A stretch of 64,000 bases of DNA from Nitrospira defluvii (GTDB lineage: Bacteria > Nitrospirota > Nitrospiria > Nitrospirales > Nitrospiraceae): NCBI GenBank assembly GCA_011525625.1, contig WYAX01000012.1:434001-498000 (forward strand). The letters run 5' to 3'. The notes under the pieces were generated by a model that saw nothing but the letters and a program-made list of their open reading frames with translations, searched no databases and was not told the origin of the DNA. The position numbers and the translations under genes are program-made. Below, one piece after another: positions 20,136 to 28,235 of this stretch (its first letter is position 1; each line of letters opens with the position of its first letter).

Positions 20136-20891
20136 GTGACCGCAATCGGAGTCTTCGTGGCGACCCGATGGGAGCTGAGCGCGGTATGCCAGGCCTTCGC
20201 GACGACCGATCTGCACGTCGTCGGGGGAATCCGCTGCCATGTCGCGAGTCAGGCGCAAACTGAATGGTGGCTGATACCGATGGGGGTGGGGCCGCAACGA
20301 GCCGCGGCCACGGCCGCCAACGTGCTCGCGGCGAAGCGGTTGGACGCGCTCTGGTCGACGGGGTTTGCCTGTGCCTTGGGAACGGCCGGCATCGGTGATG
20401 TCTTGATCGGAACGGGGGTGACGAGGGTGGACGGCGTCACGCAAGGTCAGCCGCTTGCTTGCGCGCCTTCGACGGTCGAGTGGCTGCGCCAGGCCGCCGG
20501 GGCCAAGGGCCTGGAGACGCATTATGGCGGCTTTGTGACGGTGCCACGGGTGCTCTGCCGGGCGGAAGAAAAGCGGGAGATGGCCGACCTGGTGGGAGGG
20601 ATCGGACTCGACATGGAGAGTGCGGCGCTCGGGCTGGTGGCGATGGAACAAGGGATTCCCTTTGCGATCGTCCGCACCGTCTCGGACCTGCTCGATGAAA
20701 GCCTTCCGCTTGACTTCAATCTGTTTCTCAGGCCATCTGGATGGGCGAAGGGCGTCGCCGCGTGTCTGGCACATCCGTCGAGTCTGGTCGGACTCAATCG
20801 TCTTCGGGTACAGAGTCGGATCGCGGGGCAGCAACTGACCGCCCTGTATCGGGCCTGCGCCGAGCGGGCAGCGCGCGAAAAGGTCGCCTGA
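20136..20891 (+). CDS. hpnG: Hopanoid-associated nucleoside phosphorylase-like protein (HpnG)
   Basis: The 251-residue protein resembles the purine/uridine phosphorylase (MTA/SAH nucleosidase) superfamily, with a GVGPQRAAATAANVL segment near residues 50-64 and the nucleoside-binding DMESAALG motif near 158-165. HpnG releases adenine from adenosylhopane to give ribosylhopane-type intermediates. Position directly after squalene-hopene cyclase, 54 bases apart on the same strand, supports this assignment over a housekeeping nucleosidase. The start is a GTG at 20136. The adenosylhopane synthase HpnH is not in this window. Confidence 0.8.
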   Translation: MTAIGVFVATRWELSAVCQAFATTDLHVVGGIRCHVASQAQTEWWLIPMGVGPQRAAATAANVLAAKRLDALWSTGFACALGTAGIGDVLIGTGVTRVDGVTQGQPLACAPSTVEWLRQAAGAKGLETHYGGFVTVPRVLCRAEEKREMADLVGGIGLDMESAALGLVAMEQGIPFAIVRTVSDLLDESLPLDFNLFLRPSGWAKGVAACLAHPSSLVGLNRLRVQSRIAGQQLTALYRACAERAAREKVA

Positions 20892-20944
20892 CAGCGGCAG
20901 GTCCGAATTCCTGCTCAGGTCAGGAGATAAGAGGAGGGCGTGGC

Positions 20945-21712
20945 GTGGAAGGCATTGCGCGTATCGGACGATTCACCATCGATCTGACGGAACAGATGGG
21001 CCGGATGATGCTGTTCGTGCTGTCCTCCTTTGCCTGGTTGACCAGACCGCCGTTCCGGTTCTTCCAAATCGTCAAGCAACTAAATTTTATCGGCTACAAA
21101 TCCACGTTCGTGGTCGTGCTGACCGCCGTGTTTACCGGCATGGTGCTCGCCCTCCAAGGGCACTACACGTTACGAAAATTCGGTTCGGAGGCGGTGCTCG
21201 GGTCGGCCGTGGCGCTCAGCATCATCCGGGAGTTGGGCCCCGTGCTTGCGGCGCTGATGGTGACCGCTCGGGCCGGGTCGGCCATGACGGCTGAAATCGG
21301 CATCATGCGCATCACCGAACAGATCGATGCGTTGGACACGATGGCGGTGAACCCGCTGCAATATCTGATCGCGCCCAAACTTGTGGCCAGTGTGATTGCC
21401 GTGCCGCTGCTGGTCGCGTTGTTCGATGTGGTCGGTATCTACGGCGGATATGTCGTCGGGGTGCAACTGCTGAACGGCAATGAGGGCGCCTATTGGAGTT
21501 CGATCGAATCGGCGGTGGAGTGGAAAGATGTCTACGGCGGCATCCTCAAATCCGTCAGTTTCGGTCTCTTGATCAGCTGGGTCTGTTGTTATAAGGGATT
21601 TCATACCAAGCACAGCGCCGAAGGACTGGGCACCGCAACCACGGAAGCCGTGGTATTGTCGGCCGTGCTGATTCTGGTGTGGGACTATTTCCTGACGTCG
21701 GTTCTGCTCTAA
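20945..21712 (+). CDS. mlaE: MlaE-family ABC transporter permease (lipid transport)
   Basis: MlaE/YrbE permeases form the membrane core of MCE-type lipid transporters between the inner and outer membranes. The 255-residue product has the typical multi-helix pattern and the family signatures FTGMVLALQG near residues 63-72 and RELGPVLAALMVTARAGSAMTAEIG near 95-119 (written here in parts of one conserved block). I start at the GTG at 20945, preceded by GAGGAGGG; the open frame to 20741 overlaps hpnG and lacks family similarity. ATPase, MCE and MlaC-like genes follow in order. Confidence 0.92.
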   Translation: MEGIARIGRFTIDLTEQMGRMMLFVLSSFAWLTRPPFRFFQIVKQLNFIGYKSTFVVVLTAVFTGMVLALQGHYTLRKFGSEAVLGSAVALSIIRELGPVLAALMVTARAGSAMTAEIGIMRITEQIDALDTMAVNPLQYLIAPKLVASVIAVPLLVALFDVVGIYGGYVVGVQLLNGNEGAYWSSIESAVEWKDVYGGILKSVSFGLLISWVCCYKGFHTKHSAEGLGTATTEAVVLSAVLILVWDYFLTSVLL

Positions 21713-21716
21713 TGCC

Positions 21717-21744
21717 GTGAAACGTGAAGGGTGAAACGTGAAAC
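21717..21744 (+). repeat. Four tandem heptamers (GTGAAAC/GTGAAGG)
   Basis: Four adjacent seven-base units, GTGAAAC, GTGAAGG, GTGAAAC and GTGAAAC, lie in the 89-base gap between mlaE and mlaF. No promoter elements accompany them. They could be slipped-strand repeats or a small binding-site array. Confidence 0.6.
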
Positions 21745-21801
21745 GCATGAAGGGAATGCGGCTGCGACCACAGGGGGCAGAGGAGGCCGACACGAGGCCT
21801 C

Positions 21802-22566
21802 ATGATTAAACTGGTCGGAGTCGAAAAAACATTGGGGAAGCAGCCGGTGCTGCGCGGCGTGAACTTGACCATTCCGACGGGCAAGCTGACGACGATTATC
21901 GGACGGAGCGGCGAAGGCAAGAGTGTGTTGTTGAAGCACATCATCGGCCTGATGCAGCCCGATCGCGGCGAAGTCTGGATCGACGGGACGGACATTGCCC
22001 GCTTAAAAGGGCAGGCGCTCAACGAGGTCCGGAAAAAGTTCGCGATGTTGTTTCAAGGCGCGGCGCTCTTCGATTCGTTGACCGTCTTCGAAAACGTCGC
22101 CTTCCCGTTGCGTGAAAAGCTCAGGTTGAAAGGCGATACGGTCACGAGACGAGTGGAAGAGAAGCTCGAGCAAGTCGGCCTTAAGGGCATGGGGCACAAA
22201 TTCCCCGCAGAGTTGAGCGGAGGCATGCGCAAACGTGCCGGCTTGGCTCGTGCGTTGGTGATGGAGCCGGAAATCATGCTGTTCGACGAGCCGACGACGG
22301 GGCTCGACCCGTTGATGGCCAAGGCCATCCACGATCTCATCGTGGCCATGCAACAACAGTTCAAGTTCACGGCTGTGATGGTCAGCCACGAAATCCCCGA
22401 GATCTTCGGTATTTCCGATTATGTGGCGATGTTGAAGAACGGACGTATTGCCGAAATGGCCCCCTCGAGCGAATTTGTGAAGACGACGGACGAGGAGATT
22501 CGCGAGTTTATTTTTGTCGGCGGCACCGTCACGGCGAAGGAATTGCCGACGGCATCCCGTTCTTGA
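21802..22566 (+). CDS. mlaF: MlaF-family ABC transporter ATPase
   Basis: This 254-residue ATPase powers the MlaE permease. Walker A is GRSGEGKSV near residues 34-42, the signature is LSGGMRKRAGLARAL near 136-150, and Walker B is IMLFDEPTTGLDP near 157-169, followed by the switch His in VSHE. The GGMRKRAG signature is typical of the MlaF/Ttg2A group. It overlaps the open frame of the MCE gene by 4 bases, although the preferred MCE start lies further downstream. Confidence 0.94.
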   Translation: MIKLVGVEKTLGKQPVLRGVNLTIPTGKLTTIIGRSGEGKSVLLKHIIGLMQPDRGEVWIDGTDIARLKGQALNEVRKKFAMLFQGAALFDSLTVFENVAFPLREKLRLKGDTVTRRVEEKLEQVGLKGMGHKFPAELSGGMRKRAGLARALVMEPEIMLFDEPTTGLDPLMAKAIHDLIVAMQQQFKFTAVMVSHEIPEIFGISDYVAMLKNGRIAEMAPSSEFVKTTDEEIREFIFVGGTVTAKELPTASRS

Positions 22567-22637
22567 GCCGGTTGTCGAGTGCGCCCGTCATGCCGCGATC
22601 GGTCTGCCACGCGGGCGAGGGGCTGGGAGGAGAGGAC

Positions 22638-23081
22638 ATGGAACGCGCAAAGCTCGAAGTGATGGTCGGTATCTTCGTGCTCGTCGGGATCGCCTGCCTG
22701 GGGTACCTGTCCATCAAGCTGGGGAAGCTGGAGGTGATCGGCGGGCACAATTATCCGGTCGAGGCGGAATTTACCTCCGCGTCGGGACTTAAGCCCGGCG
22801 CCTCGGTGGAAATCGCCGGGGTGGAAGTCGGGCGCGTGCGACAGATCGGCCTGAACAGCGACCGCGCGGTGGTGGCGTTAGCCATTCAAGAGGGCGTGAA
22901 ACTGTACTCCGATACGATCGCCTCGATTAAGACGCGCGGGATCATCGGCGACAAGTACCTCTCGCTCTCGGTCGGCGGCGGCGGCGATGTGCTGAAGCCA
23001 GGCGAGAAGATTCGTGACACCGAGTCGGGGCTTGATCTCGAAGAATTGGTTAGCCAGTATGTGCACGGGAAGGTCAACTAG
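22638..23081 (+). CDS. mlaD: MlaD-family MCE domain lipid-binding protein
   Basis: The 147-residue protein has one N-terminal membrane helix (about residues 8-27) and a single MCE domain with the expected FTSASGLKPGASVEIAGV and KTRGIIGDKYLSL blocks. MlaD hexamers sit on the permease and bind phospholipids or other lipids in the periplasm. The ATG at 22638 is chosen because GGGAGGAGAGG precedes it; the open frame extends to 22563, overlapping mlaF. The length is near that of minimal MlaD proteins. Confidence 0.9.
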   Translation: MERAKLEVMVGIFVLVGIACLGYLSIKLGKLEVIGGHNYPVEAEFTSASGLKPGASVEIAGVEVGRVRQIGLNSDRAVVALAIQEGVKLYSDTIASIKTRGIIGDKYLSLSVGGGGDVLKPGEKIRDTESGLDLEELVSQYVHGKVN

Positions 23082-23168
23082 CCTGGTCGGCTGAGGGTGG
23101 AGCGCTCGGTGGGGCGCGTACCAGGCCGGCGGGGTAACGGGGTCGCCACTCACAGGAGAGGTGTTGGG

Positions 23169-23783
23169 ATGCACGGAACGCGATGGATGATCATGGCGGG
23201 TGTGTTGGCGCTGTCTTTGTGCCTGGGCGGGTTGTCCCCCGCTATGGCCGGACCTGCGACGGAGTCGGTCCGGGGCACGATCGACGAGGTGTTGAAGATC
23301 CTGAACGATAAGGAATTGAAAGCTCCGGCCAAGCAGGAAGATCGTCGGCAGCGGCTGGAGAAGGTCGTGGCGGCGCGATTCGATTACTCCGAAATGTCGC
23401 GGCGCTCGTTGGGCGCGCAGTGGAATCAGTTGTCGGACAAGGACAAGCAAGAGTTCGTGGATCTGTTCCGCACACTGTTGACGAATACCTACGCCGATCG
23501 GGTTGAAACCTATTCCGGCGAAGGGGTGAAATATCTCAACGAGCGGACGGAGAAGGAATATGCGGAGGTCCGCACGAAGGTCTTGTCCGGCAAGACCGAA
23601 ATTCCCATGGACTACCGGTTGATGAACAAGAGCGATGATTGGCATGTGTACGATGTTGTGGTCGATGGTGTCAGTCTGGTGAATAACTATCGCGGGCAGT
23701 TTTCGAAGATCCTGCACACGTCCTCGTACTCCGACCTCGTCGACCAGCTCCGCAAGAAATCTGAAAAAATCAAAGCTCCGTAG
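23169..23783 (+). CDS. mlaC: MlaC/HpnM-like periplasmic lipid carrier (Ttg2D family)
   Basis: The 204-residue product has a cleavable-looking signal peptide (hydrophobic residues 5-25 ending near PAMAGPA). A MlaC/Ttg2D domain follows, with RFDYSEMSRRSLGAQWNQLS near residues 68-87 and a C-terminal NYRGQFSKIL segment. MlaC ferries lipids between MCE complexes and the outer membrane. The hopanoid-associated HpnM belongs to the same superfamily; because squalene-hopene cyclase lies upstream, hopanoid cargo is plausible but not shown. The start at 23169 has AGGAGAGG upstream. Confidence 0.85.
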   Translation: MHGTRWMIMAGVLALSLCLGGLSPAMAGPATESVRGTIDEVLKILNDKELKAPAKQEDRRQRLEKVVAARFDYSEMSRRSLGAQWNQLSDKDKQEFVDLFRTLLTNTYADRVETYSGEGVKYLNERTEKEYAEVRTKVLSGKTEIPMDYRLMNKSDDWHVYDVVVDGVSLVNNYRGQFSKILHTSSYSDLVDQLRKKSEKIKAP

Positions 23784-23816
23784 TTCCCGTAGGGGACGAT
23801 TGTTCCGGCGAGCGCC

Positions 23817-25022
23817 ATGCAGCGACATTATTGTTCGTCGATCCTTCTTGTGCTGGCGCTGGCCGGACTCCTCCCTCTCATCCTGCCGGCTCCCCTTCGC
23901 GCCGATACGCAAATTTTTCCGGTTCCGTCGGTGTCAACCAGCAAGAACGACGGGAACGACGCCGGTTTGATTGCGCCGATTTTGATTTCCGATCCCGACG
24001 GCGAATTGAAGTACCTCATGGCGCCGATGCTGATTCAGAATTCGATCGTCGGCAGCCGGGCGGTGTTTAACCTGTTTAAGTACGATCCGGGCGGCCGCCA
24101 GATGAAGCTGATCGCCTCGCTGACCGAGAAGATCGAGCGCAAAGTGCTGTTCGACTATGTCGATCCGGCCTTCGGGAACGGACAATACTTCTTGAATTTC
24201 GGCGGCACGTTCTTCAAAAACGCGACCTCCCGGTTCTTCGGCTTAGGCCAGTCGACCGTACAGGCGGACGAATCGAATTACACGGCCAGGGAAGCGCGTG
24301 CCTACTGGCGACTGGGCCTCTATGCGAACGAGGTGACGCAGGTGTCGGTCGGACAGCGGGTCCGGCAGGTGCAACTCCAGCGAGGCGCTACGGACCTCCC
24401 CTTCTCTGTCGAGCAATTTCCCACGGTGGACGGCATTCAAGGCGAATCCATTATCGTCGGGCATCGGGCATCATTTTATTACGACACCCGCGACAGCCTG
24501 ATAACACCCACGGACGGCATGTCCGTCATGGCCTATGCGGAGTTGAATCAAAATGTGAAAAACGGCGACCATCCCGTCTATTCACGATATGAACTGGAGA
24601 TCAAGAAACTGTTTCCCAGTGAATCCAAACGCGCCATTCTTGTGGTGCGGGCCGATCTGCAGGCCACGATCGGTTCCCAAGTCCCCTTCTTCGAGCAGTC
24701 GTCGCTGGGGGGGCAGAACAATCTGCGGGGATTCGGGATGGATCGGTATATCGATAAACATCTGATCTCGTTGAGTATCGAAGAGCGGATTCACGTCTTG
24801 CGAACAAAGGTTGCGGGGGTGACGGCGGATTTTGAGCTGGCGCCGTTTTTGGACACGGGACAAGTGTTCAACTCTTTTAAAGATGTGAGCTTTCAAGATT
24901 ACCGGATGACGCCGGGTGTCGGCTTTCGAGCGATCGTGCGCCCCAACGTCGTCGGTCGTCTGGATTATGGCTACAGCCGCGAAGGCGGGGCGATTTTTGC
25001 GGGGTTGGATTTCCCCTATTAG
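23817..25022 (+). CDS. POTRA-less Omp85-type outer-membrane barrel protein
   Basis: The 401-residue protein has a signal peptide (to about residue 30) and a C-terminal barrel domain of the surface-antigen/BamA-TamA type. The key clue is SSLGGQNNLRGFGMDRYID, near residues 298-316, with the family's RGF-like motif; the C-terminus ends in FPY, a barrel-like aromatic end. No POTRA domains fit in the available length, unlike BamA. It follows mlaC by 33 bases and may be co-transcribed. A role in receiving lipids at the outer membrane is speculative. Confidence 0.75.
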   Translation: MQRHYCSSILLVLALAGLLPLILPAPLRADTQIFPVPSVSTSKNDGNDAGLIAPILISDPDGELKYLMAPMLIQNSIVGSRAVFNLFKYDPGGRQMKLIASLTEKIERKVLFDYVDPAFGNGQYFLNFGGTFFKNATSRFFGLGQSTVQADESNYTAREARAYWRLGLYANEVTQVSVGQRVRQVQLQRGATDLPFSVEQFPTVDGIQGESIIVGHRASFYYDTRDSLITPTDGMSVMAYAELNQNVKNGDHPVYSRYELEIKKLFPSESKRAILVVRADLQATIGSQVPFFEQSSLGGQNNLRGFGMDRYIDKHLISLSIEERIHVLRTKVAGVTADFELAPFLDTGQVFNSFKDVSFQDYRMTPGVGFRAIVRPNVVGRLDYGYSREGGAIFAGLDFPY

Positions 25023-25059
25023 ACGTCTCGTCGCAGTGAGTGAACGGCCGGGGTTACTC

Positions 25060-26058
25060 ATGCGGAAGATCAGCTGTCTGTTCGGGATGCTCATATCGTG
25101 CGTCGGTCTGCCGTGGACGGTCGGGGCGGAGGGGTTCGGTCCGTTTCCGGTCAGAAACTTTCAGGCGTTGGACCAGCTGGTACTGGCGATGCCGGGTGAG
25201 CGCGCGGCCGTGTTGAAGAAAGGAGATTTCGATATCCGGCTCGAAGTCGCGAATACCGCCTCGATTGCTCGCGATCAGGAAGAGCAGGCGGATGTCACGA
25301 TGAAGTTTGAAACCGTCCGCGCCGGGTTGTTCCTGCGATATGGTTTGACCGACCGGCTGGAGATCGGCGTGGAAGTTCCAGGCTATCACCGCTATCGTGG
25401 ATTTATGGAGGAGCCGATCCTCGGGGTGGAGCGGGGAACGACCGGGATCTCACCGGCCCGCAAAGCGCTGAGAGAAACGGCCTATGCCTTCAACATCACC
25501 AACGGCGGTCGAACTCTGTTTCAGGGAGCCAAGGGCGCGACGGGGTTGGGCGATATTTCATTCTACGGAAAATATCAGCTGCTGAAAGAGACCTCGACGC
25601 TACCGGCCCTCTCGTTTCGCGTGGGGATCAAGGCTCCGACCGGCGAGACGGACCAGGTCTTCGGCAGCGGGCATCCGGATGCCGGGATCGGCCTCGCGTT
25701 GGATAAGACCCTTGCGACCAATTGGATTCTGTACGCCAACCTCAACGGGGTGTTTCCGACAGGGCGGATCGCGGGCCTCGATCTCCAGCCGGTCATGAGT
25801 GGATTGGTGGCCGTGGAGTATCTCTGGACGGACAATTTTTCCATCACCGCACAGTTCGATTATTATTCGCCGCCCTTTCACGGCACGGGAACCAGGGTCT
25901 TGGACAAGGGCGTGACCGAGTCGGTCATCGGCGTCAGTTACCGGATCCTGCCCAGTCTGCTCTGGCAGGTGTACGGGGTCGAGAATTTGGACTTCATTAC
26001 CGGGAGCGCGGCCGACTTTACGATCGCCACCCTGTTCACCTATCGGATGCGTTCGTAG
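25060..26058 (+). CDS. DUF3187-like outer-membrane barrel protein
   Basis: The 332-residue product has a signal peptide (about residues 1-23) and then FGPFPVRNFQALDQLVLAM, which matches my recollection of the DUF3187 family beginning. The rest alternates polar and hydrophobic residues as in a beta barrel, with aromatic girdle-like segments and many glycine turns such as GIKAPTGETDQVFGSGHPDAG near residues 188-208 (given as two halves of one loop). It ends with TYRMRS. No enzymatic motif is visible. Position after the Omp85-like gene suggests a shared role in the outer membrane. Confidence 0.65.
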   Translation: MRKISCLFGMLISCVGLPWTVGAEGFGPFPVRNFQALDQLVLAMPGERAAVLKKGDFDIRLEVANTASIARDQEEQADVTMKFETVRAGLFLRYGLTDRLEIGVEVPGYHRYRGFMEEPILGVERGTTGISPARKALRETAYAFNITNGGRTLFQGAKGATGLGDISFYGKYQLLKETSTLPALSFRVGIKAPTGETDQVFGSGHPDAGIGLALDKTLATNWILYANLNGVFPTGRIAGLDLQPVMSGLVAVEYLWTDNFSITAQFDYYSPPFHGTGTRVLDKGVTESVIGVSYRILPSLLWQVYGVENLDFITGSAADFTIATLFTYRMRS

Positions 26059-26095
26059 ACGAGGGTGCGGAGGCCGAAGACAGATCAGCGGAATC

Positions 26096-26124
26096 TTGAC
26101 ATGTGCGGTGCCATATGTGAGGAT
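26096..26124 (+). promoter_or_regulatory. Candidate promoter for dxs
   Basis: TTGACA (26096-26101) is followed by a 17-base spacer and GAGGAT (26119-26124). The -35 is perfect and the -10 is weak. The transcript would carry a leader of about 110 bases before dxs. Confidence 0.35.
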
Positions 26125-26240
26125 GAGGCGATTTGTACACAACTGCTTTCGCTGCTTCGCCAGACCTTCTCAACACGAATATTCTCCATCGATATGAATA
26201 CGTGCGTCCAATTGTCATGCTCTGACAAGGAGATTGTGCA

Positions 26241-28184
26241 ATGTCTCTTTTAAAAAATATCCACAGTCCCGCCGATTTGAAGCGCCTGTCCCCTGGACAG
26301 TTTCCGGAACTCTGCCAGGAGATTCGTGAGCAAATCCTCGCGGTGGTTTCGAATGTCGGGGGGCATCTGGCCTCCAATCTCGGTGTCGTGGAGTTGACGG
26401 TCGCCTTGCAATATCTCCTGGATACGCCGAACGATAAAATCGTCTGGGATACCAGTAATCAAGCCTATACCCACAAGCTCCTGACCGGACGCCGGGAACA
26501 GTTCCACACGTTGCGGCAATACGGTGGATTGAGCGGATTCTGCAAGCGTGAAGAAAGTGCGTACGATACCTTTAATGCCGGGCATGCCGGTACCGGTGTC
26601 TCGGCTGCCTTCGGAATGGTCGAGGCGCGAGAGCAACGGGGCGAGAAGCACAAGGTCGTCTGCGTCGTCGGCGACGGAGCGATGACCGCGGGGATGACTC
26701 TGGAGGGTTTGCACCACGCGGGTGGGACGAACAAGGACTTCCTTGTCGTGCTGAACGACAATCAAATGTCGATTTCTCGCAACGTCGGAGCCATTTCCGC
26801 CTACCTGAACCGGACCTTCACCGGGGAATTCTACGCGCGGATGCGAGAGGAAACCGGACAACTGCTGCGCAAAATTCCCCACATCGGGCTGGAAGTACAA
26901 AAGATCGCCCGTCGGGCCGAAGAATTGGCCAAAGGCGCAATTCTCCCCGGTCTACTCTTCGAAGAGTTAGGCTTCCAGTATGCCGGACCGATCGATGGGC
27001 ACAACTTCGAGCATTTGCTCCCGACACTGGAAAACGCCTTGAAAATGAAGGGCCCGGTCTTGCTGCATGTGATCACGAAAAAGGGGTTGGGGTATCAGGC
27101 GGCCATGGACAACCCCGTCTGGTTCCATGCCTGTCCGCCGTTCGTGCGTGAAACGGGCGTGCCGGCCAAGAAAGCCGTGCGCCCCAGCTACACCAGCATG
27201 GCTGTCGATGCCCTGATCAAAGTGGCGCATCAAGACAAGCGAGTGGTCGCCATCACCGCGGCTATGTGTGAGGGCACCGGTCTGAATGCCTTTGAGAAGG
27301 AGTTTCCTGAGCGGATTTATGACGTGGGTATCGCTGAACAGCATGCGGTGACCTTCGCGGCCGGTATGGCAGCACAGGGCATGAAGCCGGTGGTGGCGTT
27401 GTATTCCACCTTCTTGCAACGAGCCTACGACCAGGTCGTGCACGATGTGGCCACCCAGAACTTGCCGGTGACCTTCTGCATCGACCGTGGCGGTCTTGTG
27501 GCTGAAGACGGCACGACCCACCACGGCGCCTTCGATTTCGCGTTCCTGCGGCATGTGCCGAACATGGTCGTTGCCGCTCCCAAAGACGAGAACGAATTGC
27601 AGCATATGATCAAGACCTGTGTGAGTTACGATGGCCCCGCTTCTGTGCGCTACGCACGGGGGGTGAGCCTCGGGGTGCCGATGGATCCTGAGCCCGCCAT
27701 CCTGCCGATCGGCAAGGGCGAGCTGCTGCGGGAGGGGACGGATGTGGTGATCGTGGCCATCGGCGTCACCGTCTGGCCTGCCATGAAGGCCGCCGAACGG
27801 CTGGCCCAGGAAGGCATTTCCGCCGCCGTCGTCAACGCCCGGTTTGCGAAGCCGCTGGATACCGAACTCATCCTCAAGACGGCGAAGAACGTCCGATGTC
27901 TGGTGACGGTGGAAGAAGGCTGCAAGATGGGCGGATTCGGGTCCGCCGTGTTGGAAGCCCTGTCCGAAGCCGGACTCATGTTGCGCACCAAGGTGCTCGG
28001 GTTACCCGATTGGTATATCGAGCAGGGGCCGCAGGATCTGTTGCGTGAACGGTATGGCCTGACCGCCGACGGGATCTATAACAGCGTCAAGGCCTTGTTT
28101 GGAGCCGGTGTGGTGGCGGACGATGCCGCTCGCCTCGCCGCGCTCGTGGGTAGTTTACCGCACGGCGATGAGCAGGGCAGCTAA
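26241..28184 (+). CDS. dxs: 1-deoxy-D-xylulose-5-phosphate synthase
   Basis: DXS joins pyruvate and glyceraldehyde 3-phosphate in a thiamine diphosphate-dependent step to start the MEP pathway. The 647-residue product has the ThDP/Mg motif VVGDGAMTAGM near residues 143-153 with the paired Asn at LNDNQMSISRN, the catalytic Glu region GIAEQHAVTFAAGMA near residues 363-377, and the transketolase segment DRGGLVAEDGTTHHGAFD. Domain order and length match the family. It is followed by ispG 51 bases downstream, so the two MEP genes may form an operon. Confidence 0.96.
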   Translation: MSLLKNIHSPADLKRLSPGQFPELCQEIREQILAVVSNVGGHLASNLGVVELTVALQYLLDTPNDKIVWDTSNQAYTHKLLTGRREQFHTLRQYGGLSGFCKREESAYDTFNAGHAGTGVSAAFGMVEAREQRGEKHKVVCVVGDGAMTAGMTLEGLHHAGGTNKDFLVVLNDNQMSISRNVGAISAYLNRTFTGEFYARMREETGQLLRKIPHIGLEVQKIARRAEELAKGAILPGLLFEELGFQYAGPIDGHNFEHLLPTLENALKMKGPVLLHVITKKGLGYQAAMDNPVWFHACPPFVRETGVPAKKAVRPSYTSMAVDALIKVAHQDKRVVAITAAMCEGTGLNAFEKEFPERIYDVGIAEQHAVTFAAGMAAQGMKPVVALYSTFLQRAYDQVVHDVATQNLPVTFCIDRGGLVAEDGTTHHGAFDFAFLRHVPNMVVAAPKDENELQHMIKTCVSYDGPASVRYARGVSLGVPMDPEPAILPIGKGELLREGTDVVIVAIGVTVWPAMKAAERLAQEGISAAVVNARFAKPLDTELILKTAKNVRCLVTVEEGCKMGGFGSAVLEALSEAGLMLRTKVLGLPDWYIEQGPQDLLRERYGLTADGIYNSVKALFGAGVVADDAARLAALVGSLPHGDEQGS

Positions 28185-28235
28185 CGTCGAAGAAATCAGG
28201 CAGGCCGAAGGGGAACGCGACAGGTCGAGATACTG

